Of a stretch of DNA of 64,000 nt, positions 28,531 to 37,291 are shown in pieces (positions within the stretch are counted from its first letter, which is position 1; every line of letters begins with the position of its first letter). Source of the DNA: JAPUEK01 sp963815355 (lineage in GTDB: Bacteria > Pseudomonadota > Alphaproteobacteria > Rhodobacterales > Rhodobacteraceae); the NCBI GenBank assembly GCA_963815355.1, contig CAWFGJ010000013.1:620001-684000 (forward strand), written 5' to 3'. The notes below the pieces were generated by a model. That model was not told where the DNA came from and ran no database searches. It saw only the letters and a program-made list of their open reading frames with translations. Position numbers and translations under genes: made by a program.

Positions 28531-28554
28531 GAAAATATAAACGATTATATTTTC
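28531..28554. promoter_or_regulatory. AT-rich palindromic operator of the sugar operon
   Basis: GAAAATATAA, spacer ACGA and TTATATTTTC form a perfect inverted repeat with 10-bp arms. A 15-bp part, TAAACGATTATATTT (28538-28552), is repeated directly at 28558-28572, exactly 20 bp away. A plausible minus-strand -10 (TATATT, 28534-28539) lies inside the palindrome. The block sits between the divergent ATPase and exbB genes. Binding by the LacI protein of the operon is inferred. Confidence 0.6.
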
Positions 28555-28755
28555 AGTTAAACGATTATATTTGCCAAAATGACGATTTTCTGTGGCCCCG
28601 CCCGCCCGCGGCTGTGCGGCACTCCGTGATTTGGCCTTGTCGTCCCATGCAGTTGCCGTAAAAGTCCCCGCCCACGCGTGCCTTTTGCAGCGGCCAGCCT
28701 TTGATGGGTCGCGGGCGGGTGGGGCGCCAAACCGAAACCGCGCCTTCCACGGGCG

Positions 28756-29667
28756 ATGAAATGGGTTGAACCGATGCAGCCGGGCACAGTGAACAGGCGT
28801 CGCCATCCCCGCGTGCGCGCGTGCCTTGTCGCCGCAGTGTTGGCGCTGTCCTTGGGCACGCCGCTGGCCGCCCAACAAAGCCCGGCCCCCGCCCTTGCCA
28901 CCGAAGCCCCCGCGCTGACCACCCCCGCAGCCGAGCCGGCCCCGGTCTTGCCACTGGCCGATCAGGCCGCTGGCCAAGTCGCGCCAGCGGCCGCTGCACC
29001 GCTTAGCCCGCTTGGCATGTACCTTGCCGCGCATTGGATCGTGCAAGCGGTGATCTTGTCGCTGATCTTCGCCAGTTTCGTGACCTGGACGGTGTTTCTG
29101 TTCAAATCGGCTGAGCTTGCCATTGCGGGCCGTCGGTTGCGGGCCAGCCGTCGGCAGATCGACCGCGCCGAGACCCTTGCCGAGGCCGAGGCCCAGCTTT
29201 CCGGCCAGACAGATCCGGCCGGGTTCATGGTGGCCGCCGCCGGGCAAGAACTGCGCCGCTCGCAGCCCGCGCCGGACAGCGCGGGGGTGAAAGAGCGCGT
29301 CGCCTCGCTCTTGGCGCAGACCGAGGCGCAAGCCGCCCGCCACCTGCGCCGCGGCACCGGGTTGCTGGCCACCATCGGCGCAACGGCCCCGTTTGTGGGC
29401 CTGTTCGGCACGGTTTGGGGGATCATGAACGCCTTTATCGCGATTGCGGAAACCAAGACCACCAACCTTGCGGTCGTGGCCCCCGGCATCGCCGAGGCCC
29501 TTTTGGCCACCGCCATCGGTCTTGTCGCGGCCATCCCTGCGGTGATCCTGTATAACCTGTTCTCCCGCGCGATTGGCGCCTATCGCCAAGGGCTTAGCGA
29601 TGCGGCTTCGGGGATTTCCCGGCTTGTCAGCCGCGATCTTGACCGCGCCGCGCGGGCGGAGCGTTAG
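28756..29667 (+). CDS. exbB: ExbB/TolQ/MotA proton-channel protein
   Basis: 303 residues. An N-terminal signal-like segment (about 22-40) and an Ala/Pro-rich stretch precede three membrane helices: residues about 96-115, then LLATIGATAPFVGLFGTVWGIM and ALLATAIGLVAAIPAVILYN. These last two helices carry the conserved Gly/Thr/Pro pattern of ExbB. With ExbD it couples the proton gradient to TonB for outer-membrane uptake of siderophores, heme or cobalamin. An alternative ATG is at 28774; neither has a strong Shine-Dalgarno. Confidence 0.9.
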   Translation: MKWVEPMQPGTVNRRRHPRVRACLVAAVLALSLGTPLAAQQSPAPALATEAPALTTPAAEPAPVLPLADQAAGQVAPAAAAPLSPLGMYLAAHWIVQAVILSLIFASFVTWTVFLFKSAELAIAGRRLRASRRQIDRAETLAEAEAQLSGQTDPAGFMVAAAGQELRRSQPAPDSAGVKERVASLLAQTEAQAARHLRRGTGLLATIGATAPFVGLFGTVWGIMNAFIAIAETKTTNLAVVAPGIAEALLATAIGLVAAIPAVILYNLFSRAIGAYRQGLSDAASGISRLVSRDLDRAARAER

Positions 29668-29669
29668 AC

Positions 29670-30086
29670 ATGGCCGCCCTGCTGCCAGAGGATGATGACG
29701 AGATCCACGATATCAACGTCACGCCGTTTATTGACGTGATGCTGGTGCTGTTGATCATCTTCATGGTCGCGGCCCCCTTGTCGACGGTTGATGTGCCGGT
29801 GGATCTGCCCGGCTCTACCGCCAGCAGCGCGGACCGCCCTGACGATCCGCTTTACCTGACGCTGGGGGCGGATCTGCGGCTGACCCTTGCGCAGGCCGAG
29901 GTGGCACCCGAGGCGCTTGCCACCGCGCTTGATGCGGCCAGCAAGGGCGACCGGGACACGCGGATTTACCTGCGCGCCGACAGTGCGGTGTCCTATGGCG
30001 ATCTGACGGTGTTGATGAACCGTTTGCGGGCGGCGGGATATCTGAAGGTGGCGCTTGTCGGGCTAGAGGCCGCGCCCGCGCCATGA
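29670..30086 (+). CDS. exbD: ExbD biopolymer transport protein
   Basis: 138 residues. One N-terminal helix carries the key aspartate in NVTPFIDVMLVLLIIFMVAA, which relays protons with ExbB, and a periplasmic domain follows. It starts 3 bp after exbB and overlaps tonB by ATGA, so the three are translated together. Confidence 0.94.
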   Translation: MAALLPEDDDEIHDINVTPFIDVMLVLLIIFMVAAPLSTVDVPVDLPGSTASSADRPDDPLYLTLGADLRLTLAQAEVAPEALATALDAASKGDRDTRIYLRADSAVSYGDLTVLMNRLRAAGYLKVALVGLEAAPAP

Positions 30087-30910
30087 CCCGAGCCGCGCGC
30101 GCTCCTTCGGATTGGTCCAGTTTGGCGGGGCGGGCGCATTGGGGCGGGTGGATGATTGCCGCCAGCCTGAGCGCTGGGTTGCTGATCGCCGCGGGCTTGC
30201 AGGCGCAGGCGCTTTTGACCAGCGCGGGGGATGCGGCGGGGGTCGCGCAAGCGGTGTTGATCGAACTGCCGCCAGCCGCCCCGGCCCTGCTGGCCGTGGC
30301 ATCCCCGCCGCCGCCCACACCCGCCGCCGCGCCCGCGCCCATGGCGGCCCCCACTGCCGAAGACGCCCCCGCCCTGCCCCCAGCCGACGCAGCGCCGCAG
30401 ATCCCTGCGCCCGCGCCCCGGCTGGCCCCGGCACCGGATGCGGCACCACCCGCAGTCTCCGCACCGCCGCCAAAGCCCGTCGCCAAGGCCGCGCCAGAAC
30501 CGCCTGCGAAGGCAGAGGCGCCTGCGGTGGCACCAAAGGCCAAGGTCGCAGCGCCAAAAGCCGCCAAAGCGCCCACCCCCGCACCCGCTGCCGCCCCGGC
30601 CGAAGCCAAAGCCGCGCCCATTCCCAAGGGGCGCCAGCAATCGTTGCTGAAATCATGGGGCGGCAGTATCCGCGCCCGCATCCAGCGCGCCCAGACCTCG
30701 GGCAACGGCAAGGGCAGCGTGACGCTGGCCCTGACCGTATCCAACACGGGCGCCTTACTGGGCGTCAGCATCGCCAAATCGTCGGGCAACCCGGCGTTGG
30801 ACCAAGCGGCCCTTGCCGCCGTGCAAGCCGCAGGCCGGTTCAAGCCCGCGCCTGATGGGCTGGACGCGGCCAGCTATGATTTCACCTTGCCCATCACCTT
30901 CAAAGGGTAG
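30083..30910 (+). CDS. tonB: TonB energy-transducing protein
   Basis: 275 residues. One membrane anchor (about 24-42), a long Ala/Pro/Lys-rich periplasm-spanning linker (about 60-190) and a C-terminal TonB domain with SIRARIQRAQTSGNGKGSV and ALAAVQAAGRFKPAPDGLD. It links the ExbBD motor to TonB-dependent outer-membrane receptors. No receptor gene is in the window. No iron-box was recognised before exbB. Confidence 0.9.
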   Translation: MTRAARAPSDWSSLAGRAHWGGWMIAASLSAGLLIAAGLQAQALLTSAGDAAGVAQAVLIELPPAAPALLAVASPPPPTPAAAPAPMAAPTAEDAPALPPADAAPQIPAPAPRLAPAPDAAPPAVSAPPPKPVAKAAPEPPAKAEAPAVAPKAKVAAPKAAKAPTPAPAAAPAEAKAAPIPKGRQQSLLKSWGGSIRARIQRAQTSGNGKGSVTLALTVSNTGALLGVSIAKSSGNPALDQAALAAVQAAGRFKPAPDGLDAASYDFTLPITFKG

Positions 30911-30927
30911 CTGCGCGCGGCCAAAGA

Positions 30928-30960
30928 AAAACCCCTATGCCGTTTCGGGCAAAGGGGTTT
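30928..30960. terminator. Terminator between convergent tonB and ettA
   Basis: AAAACCCCT and AGGGGTTTG-side repeats, with an inner GCC/GGC, fold into a hairpin between the two convergent genes. A/T runs flank both sides, so it may work in both directions. Confidence 0.55.
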
Positions 30961-31004
30961 GGGGTAGATCAGGGCGACGGGGCACTGCCCCGATCGCCAT
31001 AGGT

Positions 31005-32660
31005 TTAGCGGCTGAAGCGTTTGTATTTGGCGCGCTTGGGTTCCAGTGCGTCCGGGCCAAGGCGGCGGATCTTGTCCTGCTCATAGGCTTCAAAGTTGCC
31101 CTCGAACCATTCGACATGGGCGTCCCCTTCGAAGGCGAGCATGTGGGTGCAAAGCCGGTCAAGGAAGAAGCGGTCGTGGCTGATGATGATCGCGCAACCG
31201 GCGAAATCTTCGATGGCACTTTCCAGCGCCTGCAGGGTTTCCACGTCCAGATCGTTAGTCGGTTCGTCAAGCAGCAACACGTTCCCGCCCGAGCGCAGCA
31301 GTTTGGCCATGTGCACGCGGTTGCGTTCGCCGCCCGACAACAGACCGACTTTCTTCTGCTGGTCGGTGCCTTTGAAGTTGAACGCCCCGGTATAGACGCG
31401 CGAGTTCATCTGCATGTCGCCCAGTTGAATCACTTCGGAGCCGCCCGAGATTTCTTCCCAGACGTTCTTGTTGGGGTCCAGCGCGTCGCGGCTTTGGTCG
31501 ACATAGGCCAGATGCACCGTGTTGCCCAAGGTGATCGTGCCTTCATCGGGCTGTTCCTGCCCGGTGATCATGCGGAACAGGGTCGATTTGCCGGCACCGT
31601 TCGGGCCGATCACGCCGACGATGGCGCCCGGCGGGATGGTGAAGGTCAGGTCTTCGATCAGTTGCTTGTCGCCCATGTGCTTTTTCAGGCCGACGACCTC
31701 GATCACCTTGTTGCCCAGACGTTCGCCGTTCGGGATGATGATCTGGGCCGAGCTTGCCCGTTCCAGCACGGTCTGACCGGCCATCTCGTTGTAGCGCGCG
31801 ATACGGGCCTTGCCCTTGGACTGGCGGGCCTTGGCACCGGAACGGATCCATTCCAGTTCCTTTTCCAGCGCCTTTTGCTTGGACTTGTCCTCGCGCGCTT
31901 CCTGCTGCATCCGCTTGGCCTTCTGTTCCAGCCATGCGGAATAGTTGCCTTCGTAAGGAATGCCGCGACCCCGGTCGAGTTCCAGAATCCAGCTGGTGAT
32001 GTCATCCAGGAAATAGCGGTCGTGGGTGACGATCAGGATCGTGCCCTTGTAGGCGATCAGGTGCTTTTGCAGCCAGGCGATGCTTTCGGCGTCAAGGTGG
32101 TTGGTCGGTTCGTCCAACAGCAGCATGTCGGGCTTTTCCAGCAGCAGCTTGCACAGCGCGACGCGGCGACGCTCGCCCCCCGACAGGGTTTCCACATCGG
32201 CATCATCAGCCGGGCAGCGCAGCGCGTCCATCGCTACCCCGACCGAGGCTTCCAGTTCCCACAGGTTCTGCGCGTCGATCTGATCCTGAAGCTGGGCCAT
32301 CTCATCCGCGGTCTCGTCGGAATAGTTCATCGCCAGTTCGTTGTAGCGTTCGAGAATCGCCGTTTCCTTGGCGACGCCCAGCATCACGTTGCCCTTCACA
32401 TCCAGCGACGGGTCCAGATAGGGCTCTTGCGCCAGATAGCCGACCTTGGCGCCTTTTGCGGCCCAGGCCTCGCCTTTGAAATCGGTGTCCATACCGGCCA
32501 TGATCTTGAGCAGAGTGGATTTACCCGAGCCGTTGATGCCCACCACACCGATCTTCACACCCGGCAAAAAGTTCAGATGGATGTTCTCAAAACACTTCTT
32601 GCCGCCCGGATAGGTCTTGGACACGCCTTCCATGTGATAGACATATTGATACGAGGCCAT
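31005..32660 (-). CDS. ettA: Energy-dependent translational throttle EttA (ABC-F)
   Basis: 551 residues from ATG 32660 (MASYQYVYHMEGVSKTYPG). Two ABC domains: GINGSGKST, LSGGERRRVAL, DEPTNHLD and then GPNGAGKST, LLSGGERNRVHM, DEPTNDLD. They are joined by the charged arm and linker of ABC-F proteins and there are no membrane segments. EttA binds the ribosomal E site and gates the first peptide bond according to ATP/ADP level. The open frame continues far upstream to 33926 over nadD, but that extension is antisense and rejected. Confidence 0.94.
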   Translation of the reverse strand: MASYQYVYHMEGVSKTYPGGKKCFENIHLNFLPGVKIGVVGINGSGKSTLLKIMAGMDTDFKGEAWAAKGAKVGYLAQEPYLDPSLDVKGNVMLGVAKETAILERYNELAMNYSDETADEMAQLQDQIDAQNLWELEASVGVAMDALRCPADDADVETLSGGERRRVALCKLLLEKPDMLLLDEPTNHLDAESIAWLQKHLIAYKGTILIVTHDRYFLDDITSWILELDRGRGIPYEGNYSAWLEQKAKRMQQEAREDKSKQKALEKELEWIRSGAKARQSKGKARIARYNEMAGQTVLERASSAQIIIPNGERLGNKVIEVVGLKKHMGDKQLIEDLTFTIPPGAIVGVIGPNGAGKSTLFRMITGQEQPDEGTITLGNTVHLAYVDQSRDALDPNKNVWEEISGGSEVIQLGDMQMNSRVYTGAFNFKGTDQQKKVGLLSGGERNRVHMAKLLRSGGNVLLLDEPTNDLDVETLQALESAIEDFAGCAIIISHDRFFLDRLCTHMLAFEGDAHVEWFEGNFEAYEQDKIRRLGPDALEPKRAKYKRFSR

Positions 32661-32756
32661 CTGATCGCTCCATCTTGGGTTGGCGCGTATGTAGCGATTG
32701 TTGTGGACAAGGGCAACGCGCGCGGGAATGGTTGCGCCCGGTTTTAAGGGGGCAGG

Positions 32757-33353
32757 ATGCGGGCGGGATTTCCCATAGCGACACGCGGCATGGTGGTGGG
32801 CCTTTTGGGCGGATCTTTCGATCCCGCGCATGAAGGGCATGCCCATATCACGCGTGAGGCGATCAAGCGGATGGGGCTGGACCGGGTCTGGTGGCTGGTC
32901 AGTCCGGGCAATCCGCTGAAGGCGCACCAGCCTGCGCCGATGGCCGAACGGCTTGCCCGCGCCAAGGCGGTGATGCCTGACCCCAAGGTGGTGATCACCG
33001 ATCTGGAGGCGCATTTGGGCACGCGGGCCACCATCGACACGCTGACCGCACTGAAGGCGCTGTATCCGGGGGTGCATTTCGTCTGGCTGATGGGGGCGGA
33101 CAATCTGGTGCAGTTCCACAAGTGGAACCGCTGGCGCGACATCTTGCGCGCGGTGCCGATGGGCGTGATGGCGCGGCCCGGTGCGGGCGTCGCGGCCCGG
33201 CTGAGCGTGGCGGCGCGGGCCTTTCGGGTGGACCGTGTGGCGCGCGGCGAAGGCATCGGCGCGCGCAAGGCCCCGGCGTGGTGTTTCGTGAACCTGCCGT
33301 TGAACGACATGTCCTCCAGCAAGATCCGGTCGCGGGGGGAGTGGCGCAAGTAG
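32757..33353 (+). CDS. nadD: Nicotinate-nucleotide adenylyltransferase
   Basis: 198 residues. Makes deamido-NAD from nicotinate mononucleotide and ATP. Motifs: GGSFDPAHEGHAH at 18-30 (the GxFxPxHxGH nucleotidyltransferase motif), WWLVSPGNPLK, WLMGADNL, and SSSKIR near the end in place of ISSTxIR. The short lead MRAGFPIATRGMVVG is usual in Rhodobacterales. It is not followed by rsfS as in many bacteria, but by dacB. Confidence 0.93.
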   Translation: MRAGFPIATRGMVVGLLGGSFDPAHEGHAHITREAIKRMGLDRVWWLVSPGNPLKAHQPAPMAERLARAKAVMPDPKVVITDLEAHLGTRATIDTLTALKALYPGVHFVWLMGADNLVQFHKWNRWRDILRAVPMGVMARPGAGVAARLSVAARAFRVDRVARGEGIGARKAPAWCFVNLPLNDMSSSKIRSRGEWRK

Positions 33354-33444
33354 CCGCAGCCCCCCCTCGCGGGCCATGGCTAATTGCATCCCGCACCCTG
33401 CAAACGGTATCACTGCCGCAAAGTGTTGAACGGAGCGAGTTGCC

Positions 33445-34941
33445 GTGACGGATGCCAAAGGACTAACGCGGCGGGGCCTGCTGGGTGCCATGTTGGCGAC
33501 GGCCGCTGTGCCGGGCTTTGCCGTGCCGGGTTTTGCCGAAGCGCCGCTGACCTCGCCACGCCCCGAACTGCGGCCCGGTGCGCGGCCTGACCGGGGCGCG
33601 ATGCAACTGGTCGAGGCGTCAAAGCTGGGCGGGCTGACCGGTTTTGTGTTGGCCGACGCCCAAACCGGCGCGGTGCTGGAAGCCGAGGGCGGCGATCTGC
33701 TCCTGCCCCCCGCCAGCGTGGAAAAGACCATCACCACCCTGTATGCGCTGGAAAAGCTGGGGGCGGGGCACCGGTTTGTCACCCGCGTCATGGCCACCGG
33801 CCCGATCACGGACGGCACGCTGCACGGCGATCTGGTGCTGGCAGGAGGCGGTGATCCGACGCTGGACACCGATATGCTGGGCGATATGGCCGCCGCCCTG
33901 CGCGCCGCTGGCTTGCGCAAGATCACCGGGCGGTTCGTTGCCCAGTTCGGCGCGCTGCCCGCCGTGGAACAAATCGCCGCCGATCAACCCGCGCAGGTCG
34001 GCTACAACCCCGGCCTGTCCGGCTTGGTGCTGAACTTTGGGCGGGTGTATTTCGAATGGAAGCGGCCCGGGGGCACGCTGACCCTGACGATGGACGCCCG
34101 TGGCGAACGCTTTGCGCCGCCGGTGCAGATCGCGCGGATCACCGCGCAGGACCGGCCGTTCCCGCTGTTCACCTTTTCGCGCGACGGCAGCATCGAACGC
34201 TGGACCGTGGCGCGCCCGGCGCTGGCCAAGGATGGCAGCCGCTGGTTGCCGGTGCGGCAGGCCGCCCCCTATGTGGCAGAGACGTTTCAGGCGCTGTGTG
34301 CCGCCCAAGGCATCGCCCTGCCGCAAGCCGATCTGGCCGCCAACCTGCCCCCCGGCGCGACCGAGGTTTTACGCCACGAAAGCCGACCCTTGGATGCCAT
34401 TTTGCGCGACATGCTGCGCTATTCCACCAACGTGACGGCCGAGATGGTGGGGCTATCGGCCTCGGGCGCGGGCACGCTGACGGGCTCGGCGCGGGCGATG
34501 CAGGAATGGGCCGCCGCCCGTCTGGGGCTGGAGGCGCATTTCGTCGACCATTCCGGGCTGGGTGCTGCGGGACGGGTGACGCCGGCGGGCATGGTGCGGG
34601 CGTTGATCGCCGGGCGGGCCACGCAGTCCGGCGCGGCGCTGCCGGGGCTCTTGCGTGAGGTGGGCATGCGCGACGCGAAAGGCAAAGCCATCAAGGGCCA
34701 CCCAACCAAGGTGCTGGCCAAGACCGGGACGCTCAACTTTGCCTCTGGTCTGGCGGGGTTCATCCAGCCGCCGCAAGGGCGTGAGCTGGCCTTTGCGATT
34801 TTCAGCGCCGATGTGGCCCGCCGCGAGGCCCTGCCGATGTCGGAACGCGAAGAGCCCAAGGGCGGGCCGCAATGGGTGCGCCGGGCGCGCACGATGCAGG
34901 GCCAGTTGATCAACCGTTGGGCCAATACCTACGGGACCTGA
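33445..34941 (+). CDS. dacB: D-alanyl-D-alanine carboxypeptidase/endopeptidase (PBP4)
   Basis: 498 residues from GTG 33445. The N-terminus has a twin-arginine-like motif (LTRRGLLGAML) and a hydrophobic core ending near AEAP, so it is exported. Penicillin-binding motifs are in order: S91-V-E-K94, then YSTN (SxN), then KTGT near 430. This is a class C PBP (S13 family), which trims or cleaves peptidoglycan cross-links in the periplasm. Size agrees with DacB. It lies 91 bp after nadD on the same strand. Confidence 0.92.
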   Translation: MTDAKGLTRRGLLGAMLATAAVPGFAVPGFAEAPLTSPRPELRPGARPDRGAMQLVEASKLGGLTGFVLADAQTGAVLEAEGGDLLLPPASVEKTITTLYALEKLGAGHRFVTRVMATGPITDGTLHGDLVLAGGGDPTLDTDMLGDMAAALRAAGLRKITGRFVAQFGALPAVEQIAADQPAQVGYNPGLSGLVLNFGRVYFEWKRPGGTLTLTMDARGERFAPPVQIARITAQDRPFPLFTFSRDGSIERWTVARPALAKDGSRWLPVRQAAPYVAETFQALCAAQGIALPQADLAANLPPGATEVLRHESRPLDAILRDMLRYSTNVTAEMVGLSASGAGTLTGSARAMQEWAAARLGLEAHFVDHSGLGAAGRVTPAGMVRALIAGRATQSGAALPGLLREVGMRDAKGKAIKGHPTKVLAKTGTLNFASGLAGFIQPPQGRELAFAIFSADVARREALPMSEREEPKGGPQWVRRARTMQGQLINRWANTYGT

Positions 34942-35081
34942 CCCAAACCGCGCCAAAACGCCTTACCCCTAACGATTTGCCCCGGTTTTCGCCGGTTTAG
35001 CTTGGAAAAGACCGCTTTTCCTTGACCCTTCGGCGCGAAACGTCAACCTTTTGAACTGGTGACGTGCAAGTGAGGACGAAG

Positions 35082-36515
35082 ATGCGCAAAGTTCTGGGGG
35101 TCGCGGTTTTGGTTATAGGCGTTGGGGGTTTGGGCTGGTGGGCACAAACGCACAACGCCAGACAGATCGAAGCGCAGATCACTGAAGCAGCCGCGCAAGT
35201 CGTGGCACATTCGGTCCACGGGGTGAAAAGTTCTGTCTCTGGCCGCGATATTCGCCTGATCGGTCTGGCCGATACGGTTGAGGAAAAAGCCGCGCTGTTG
35301 GCCGCCGCCGATGCCATTGCGGGCCGCCGCGTGGTGCTCGCCCCGCGGCTAAAGGTTCTGCCCGTGGCCGCGCCCTATGCGCTGGACGTGGGCAAGTCCG
35401 GCCCCGACGCGCCGCTCAAGGCGCAAGGCAGCCTCCCGCGTGAGGCACTGCGCGACGGCTTGGGTCTGGGCGACGCTGCCAAGGCGCTGGTGCTGGCCTC
35501 TGGCGCGCCCTTTGGCTGGGAGGCGCTGGTGACCAGCGGCGTGGCCGCCCTTGGCCCCTTGGAGCGCGGCAATCTGGACCTGACCGACGACCACCTGACC
35601 CTGACCGGCGAAGCCCTTGGCCCAGAGCAGGCCGCAGCGGCCGAAGCGGCGCTGGCCGGTCTGCCCAAGGAAAGCGTGACCCGCAAAATCACCCTGCTGG
35701 ATGATGGCACCCCGGCGGTCTTTACGCTGGAATATGCCGCTGCAACCGGGGCCAGCTTGTCAGGCAAGTTGGCCAAGGGGCTGGACGTGGGCAAGATCAG
35801 CACGGCCCTTGGCCTTCCGGTCGCGGCCAACGTGACCAAGGCGAAACTGGGCACTGCAAGCGATCCGGGCGTGTTTGAGGTGTTCCAAGGCTGGCTGGGC
35901 CAGATTGAGACCCTGCGCATCGACGCCACCCCCGACGGCATGAAAGCCACCGTCCAAGTGCTGCCCGGCACCGATGCCGAGGCCATGCAGTCCGAATTTG
36001 AGCTGGCAGGCTATGACACCACGATCACCGCAGCCCTTGCCCAAGGCCAAAACGGGGCGCTGCGCACCAACGCGGCGACAGGGGTGCCAGAACGGTTCAT
36101 GGCGGGCTATTGGCTGGCCGTGCCGCAGTTCACGCCCGACCTGCCCGGCTGTCAGACCGCCGCTGATGCGGTGCTGGCCGGGAACACGATCCGCTTTGTT
36201 TCGGGCGCGGATGCGCTGGATGACAGCGCAGTGCGGGTGATCAACGATCTGGCGGGCATCATGGCGCGCTGCGCCGAAGAATCAGGGCTGCGCGCGGAAA
36301 TTGGCGGCTACACCGATAACAGCGGCGATCCGGTGGCGAATCTGGCACTAAGCCAAAAGCGCGCGGTGGCGGTTCGCAAAGAACTGATCGCGCGCGGCGT
36401 GCCGGGAACGGCCTTGCGCGCCATTGGCCACGGCGACGCCGACGCCATCGCCGACAACGCAACCGAAGAGGGCCGCGCCCAAAACCGGCGCACCACGATC
36501 CGCTGGTCGAACTAG
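35082..36515 (+). CDS. OmpA-family peptidoglycan-binding protein with BON-like repeats
   Basis: 477 residues. One N-terminal membrane helix (VLGVAVLVIGVGGLGWWAQ). The middle part (about 40-330) has repeated alpha/beta units resembling BON domains. The C-terminal OmpA domain (about 370-477) has RFVSGADALDDSA, GGYTDNSGDP, NLALSQKRAVAVRKELI and QNRRTTIRW, which binds diaminopimelate in peptidoglycan. Start ATG 35082 is preferred over GTG 35064 because GAGGA precedes it. It probably ties the inner membrane or periplasm to the cell wall. Confidence 0.85.
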   Translation: MRKVLGVAVLVIGVGGLGWWAQTHNARQIEAQITEAAAQVVAHSVHGVKSSVSGRDIRLIGLADTVEEKAALLAAADAIAGRRVVLAPRLKVLPVAAPYALDVGKSGPDAPLKAQGSLPREALRDGLGLGDAAKALVLASGAPFGWEALVTSGVAALGPLERGNLDLTDDHLTLTGEALGPEQAAAAEAALAGLPKESVTRKITLLDDGTPAVFTLEYAAATGASLSGKLAKGLDVGKISTALGLPVAANVTKAKLGTASDPGVFEVFQGWLGQIETLRIDATPDGMKATVQVLPGTDAEAMQSEFELAGYDTTITAALAQGQNGALRTNAATGVPERFMAGYWLAVPQFTPDLPGCQTAADAVLAGNTIRFVSGADALDDSAVRVINDLAGIMARCAEESGLRAEIGGYTDNSGDPVANLALSQKRAVAVRKELIARGVPGTALRAIGHGDADAIADNATEEGRAQNRRTTIRWSN

Positions 36516-36547
36516 GCCCGCCCGCAAGGGGGCGGCGCCTGTCAGAT

Positions 36548-36598
36548 TTCGGGGCCAATCGCCCCAACCACGTCATTCGGGGCCGCTCGCCCCAACCA
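36548..36598 (+). repeat. Two tandem 23-bp hairpin repeats
   Basis: TTCGGGGCC, three variable bases and CGCCCCAACCA occurs twice, 28 bp apart (36548-36570 and 36576-36598). Each copy folds as GGGGC/GCCCC with a 5-nt loop. They sit just before the Shine-Dalgarno of the HhH membrane protein gene. Confidence 0.8.
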
Positions 36599-36613
36599 GG
36601 TAAGGAGTAAGCA

Positions 36614-37225
36614 ATGTTTCAGAGATGGGGATTTCTCTTGTGCGAAATCTGGGGGCTGTTGGTGCTGGCCGCCCTTTTGGGGTTGCTCGCAGGATGGCTG
36701 ATCTGGGCACGACGGGGCGGGGACCGGTCCGGCACCGCCCGGATCGCAACCCTTGAAGCAGAGCTTGCCGCGTGCCAGGCCCGCGTTGCGGCCACCGAAA
36801 ACGAGACCGGCGGCTTTAAGGGTGAGTTGTTGACGATGAACGCACCCGCCGCCAAAGCCCCGCCGCCAAAAGCGCCGGCCGCCGCCGCCCCTCCTCCGCC
36901 TGCGCCGCCACCTCCGCCTGCGCCGCCACCAACGGCAAAACCCGTGGCCGTGGCGGCCCCAGCGACGCCCGGCAAGCCCAAAGCACTGGCCGCGGCGCGG
37001 GACGGAAAGGCTGACGATCTGAAACAGATCAAAGGCATAGGGCCAAAGCTGGAACAGCTGTGCCACAAGCTTGGCTTCTACCATTTCGACCAGATCGCCG
37101 CGTGGTCCGATGCGGAAATCGCTTGGGTCGATGACAATCTGGAAGGCTTCAAGGGCCGCGTCACGCGCGACAACTGGGTGCCACAAGCCCGCGCCCTGGC
37201 GGCCGGAGCCGCGCCCGACGCCTGA
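36614..37225 (+). CDS. Membrane-anchored helix-hairpin-helix protein
   Basis: 203 residues. A hydrophobic N-terminal helix (about 6-30) is followed by a short charged region, a Pro/Ala-rich linker (about 78-125) with repeated APPPPP units, and a C-terminal HhH domain LKQIKGIGPKLEQLCHKLGF continuing to DNWVPQARALA. This C-terminal domain is often labelled a predicted 5' nuclease of flap-endonuclease type, but no nuclease residues are visible. It may bind DNA or a protein at the membrane. Shine-Dalgarno AAGGAG is 8 nt upstream. A strong terminator follows. Confidence 0.8.
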   Translation: MFQRWGFLLCEIWGLLVLAALLGLLAGWLIWARRGGDRSGTARIATLEAELAACQARVAATENETGGFKGELLTMNAPAAKAPPPKAPAAAAPPPPAPPPPPAPPPTAKPVAVAAPATPGKPKALAAARDGKADDLKQIKGIGPKLEQLCHKLGFYHFDQIAAWSDAEIAWVDDNLEGFKGRVTRDNWVPQARALAAGAAPDA

Positions 37226-37240
37226 ACGGACCCCAAAGAA

Positions 37241-37270
37241 AAGGCCCCGGACACTGCCGGGGCCTTTTTA
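37241..37270. terminator. Strong terminator between HhH gene and terB-like gene
   Basis: AAGGCCCCGG and CCGGGGCCTT pair around a 6-nt loop, followed by TTTTA. It lies between convergent genes and has A on the other flank, so it can serve both. Confidence 0.9.
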
Positions 37271-37291
37271 TTATAGTCGGGTCAACCGCGC

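Noticed and set aside
28592..28601. ATTTTCTGTG as another dispersed-repeat copy
   Set aside because: The match stops after ten bases and lacks the AAATATCC part.
32661..33926. Long N-terminal extension of the ettA reading frame
   Set aside because: It is antisense to nadD and dacB, is arginine/proline-rich, and ATG 32660 gives a standard EttA N-terminus.
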